A stretch of DNA of 64,000 bases. Origin: Pseudomonas sputi. Its GTDB lineage: Bacteria > Pseudomonadota > Gammaproteobacteria > Pseudomonadales > Pseudomonadaceae. The position numbers and the translations under genes are program-made. Positions 63,935 to 64,000 of this stretch are shown piece by piece. The stretch lies in the NCBI RefSeq assembly GCF_021603585.1, contig NZ_BQHI01000025.1, forward strand, positions 19,867 through 83,866. Direction: 5' to 3'. How positions within the stretch are numbered: position 1 is the first letter of the stretch; each line of letters begins with the position of its first letter. The notes beneath the pieces are model-generated. The model was not told the origin of the DNA, did not search any database, and saw only the letters and a list, made by a program, of their open reading frames with translations.

Positions 63935-64000
63935 CTTGACGATGACCTACTCTCACATGGGGAAACCCCACACTACCATCGGCGATGCATCGTTTCACTT
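63935..64000 (-). rRNA. rrf: 5S ribosomal RNA, 3' part (truncated by window edge)
   Basis: The minus strand reads AAGTGAAACGATGCATCGCC, then GATGGTAGTGTGGGG, then CATGTGAGAGTAGGTCATCGTCAAG, the 3' half of Pseudomonas 5S rRNA. The rest of the rRNA operon should lie beyond the window's end. The exact 3' end may differ by 1-3 bases. Confidence 0.93.

Overview
This window comes from a Pseudomonas chromosome of the P. fluorescens group. Most predicted proteins closely match families and gene orders I know from fluorescent pseudomonads. The run mqo / hpt-upp-uraA / hemH / phr cluster / pagL / murI-moeB-prmC-prfA-hemA / lolB-ispE-tRNA-Gln-prs-rplY-pth-ychF / can / rimI / mksFEB / pqi / rRNA follows what I remember as the PA4640-PA4690 region of P. 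aeruginosa. GC is high, and REP-type palindromes typical of P. fluorescens are present. These identifications rest on reading the translated sequence and on memory; no search was run.

Layout. 1-2.5 kb: the 3' end of a PlsC-family acyltransferase, small unknown genes and a YajG-type lipoprotein. 2.5-4.7 kb: a 0.7 kb gene-free leader and malate:quinone oxidoreductase. 4.8-8.4 kb: a small conserved gene, a secreted protein, and purine/pyrimidine salvage (hpt divergent from upp-uraA). 8.45-10.4 kb: hemH and a TIGR01777 epimerase. 10.5-20.3 kb: a stress/light-type block. It has renalase plus a Trp-rich protein, then a tightly overlapping operon of DUF523/DUF1722, a MerR/LitR-like regulator, photolyase, an NTF2-like protein, an SDR, an FAD oxidoreductase, DUF1365, a CFA-synthase-like methyltransferase and DUF2878. 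Both transcription units carry the same unusual spaced TGTACA motif upstream. 20.3-33.1 kb: core genes (YkgJ, PagL, murI-moeB-prmC-prfA-hemA, a TPR lipoprotein, lolB, ispE, tRNA-Gln, prs, rplY, pth, ychF).

33.2-47 kb is more accessory. It holds an Fsr-type exporter, a membrane chemoreceptor, tRNA-Met, and an S-type pyocin/immunity pair inserted beside the tRNA. The pair is flanked by a duplicated terminator plus the duplicated 3' end of the next gene. A DUF2817 peptidase, gamma-glutamyltransferase, flavin reductase, a soluble PAS chemoreceptor and two metabolite transporters follow. 47-53.8 kb: HscC chaperone with a J-protein partner, a secreted unknown, a SET-domain protein, carbonic anhydrase and a very acidic protein. 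53.9-64 kb: REP pair, rimI with the cryptic pseudomonad HolD (psi), the MksFEB condensin, a six-MCE-domain PqiB/LetB-type protein with its PqiA partner split into two genes, and the 3' end of an rRNA operon (5S, minus strand).

The strongest leads for undescribed biology are the shared operator and poorly understood members of the photolyase/fatty-acid operon (10.5-20.3 kb), the bacteriocin cassette at tRNA-Met (37.0-38.8 kb), a MITE-like element between rplY and pth, and perfect palindromes in the hpt-upp and SET-gene upstream regions.
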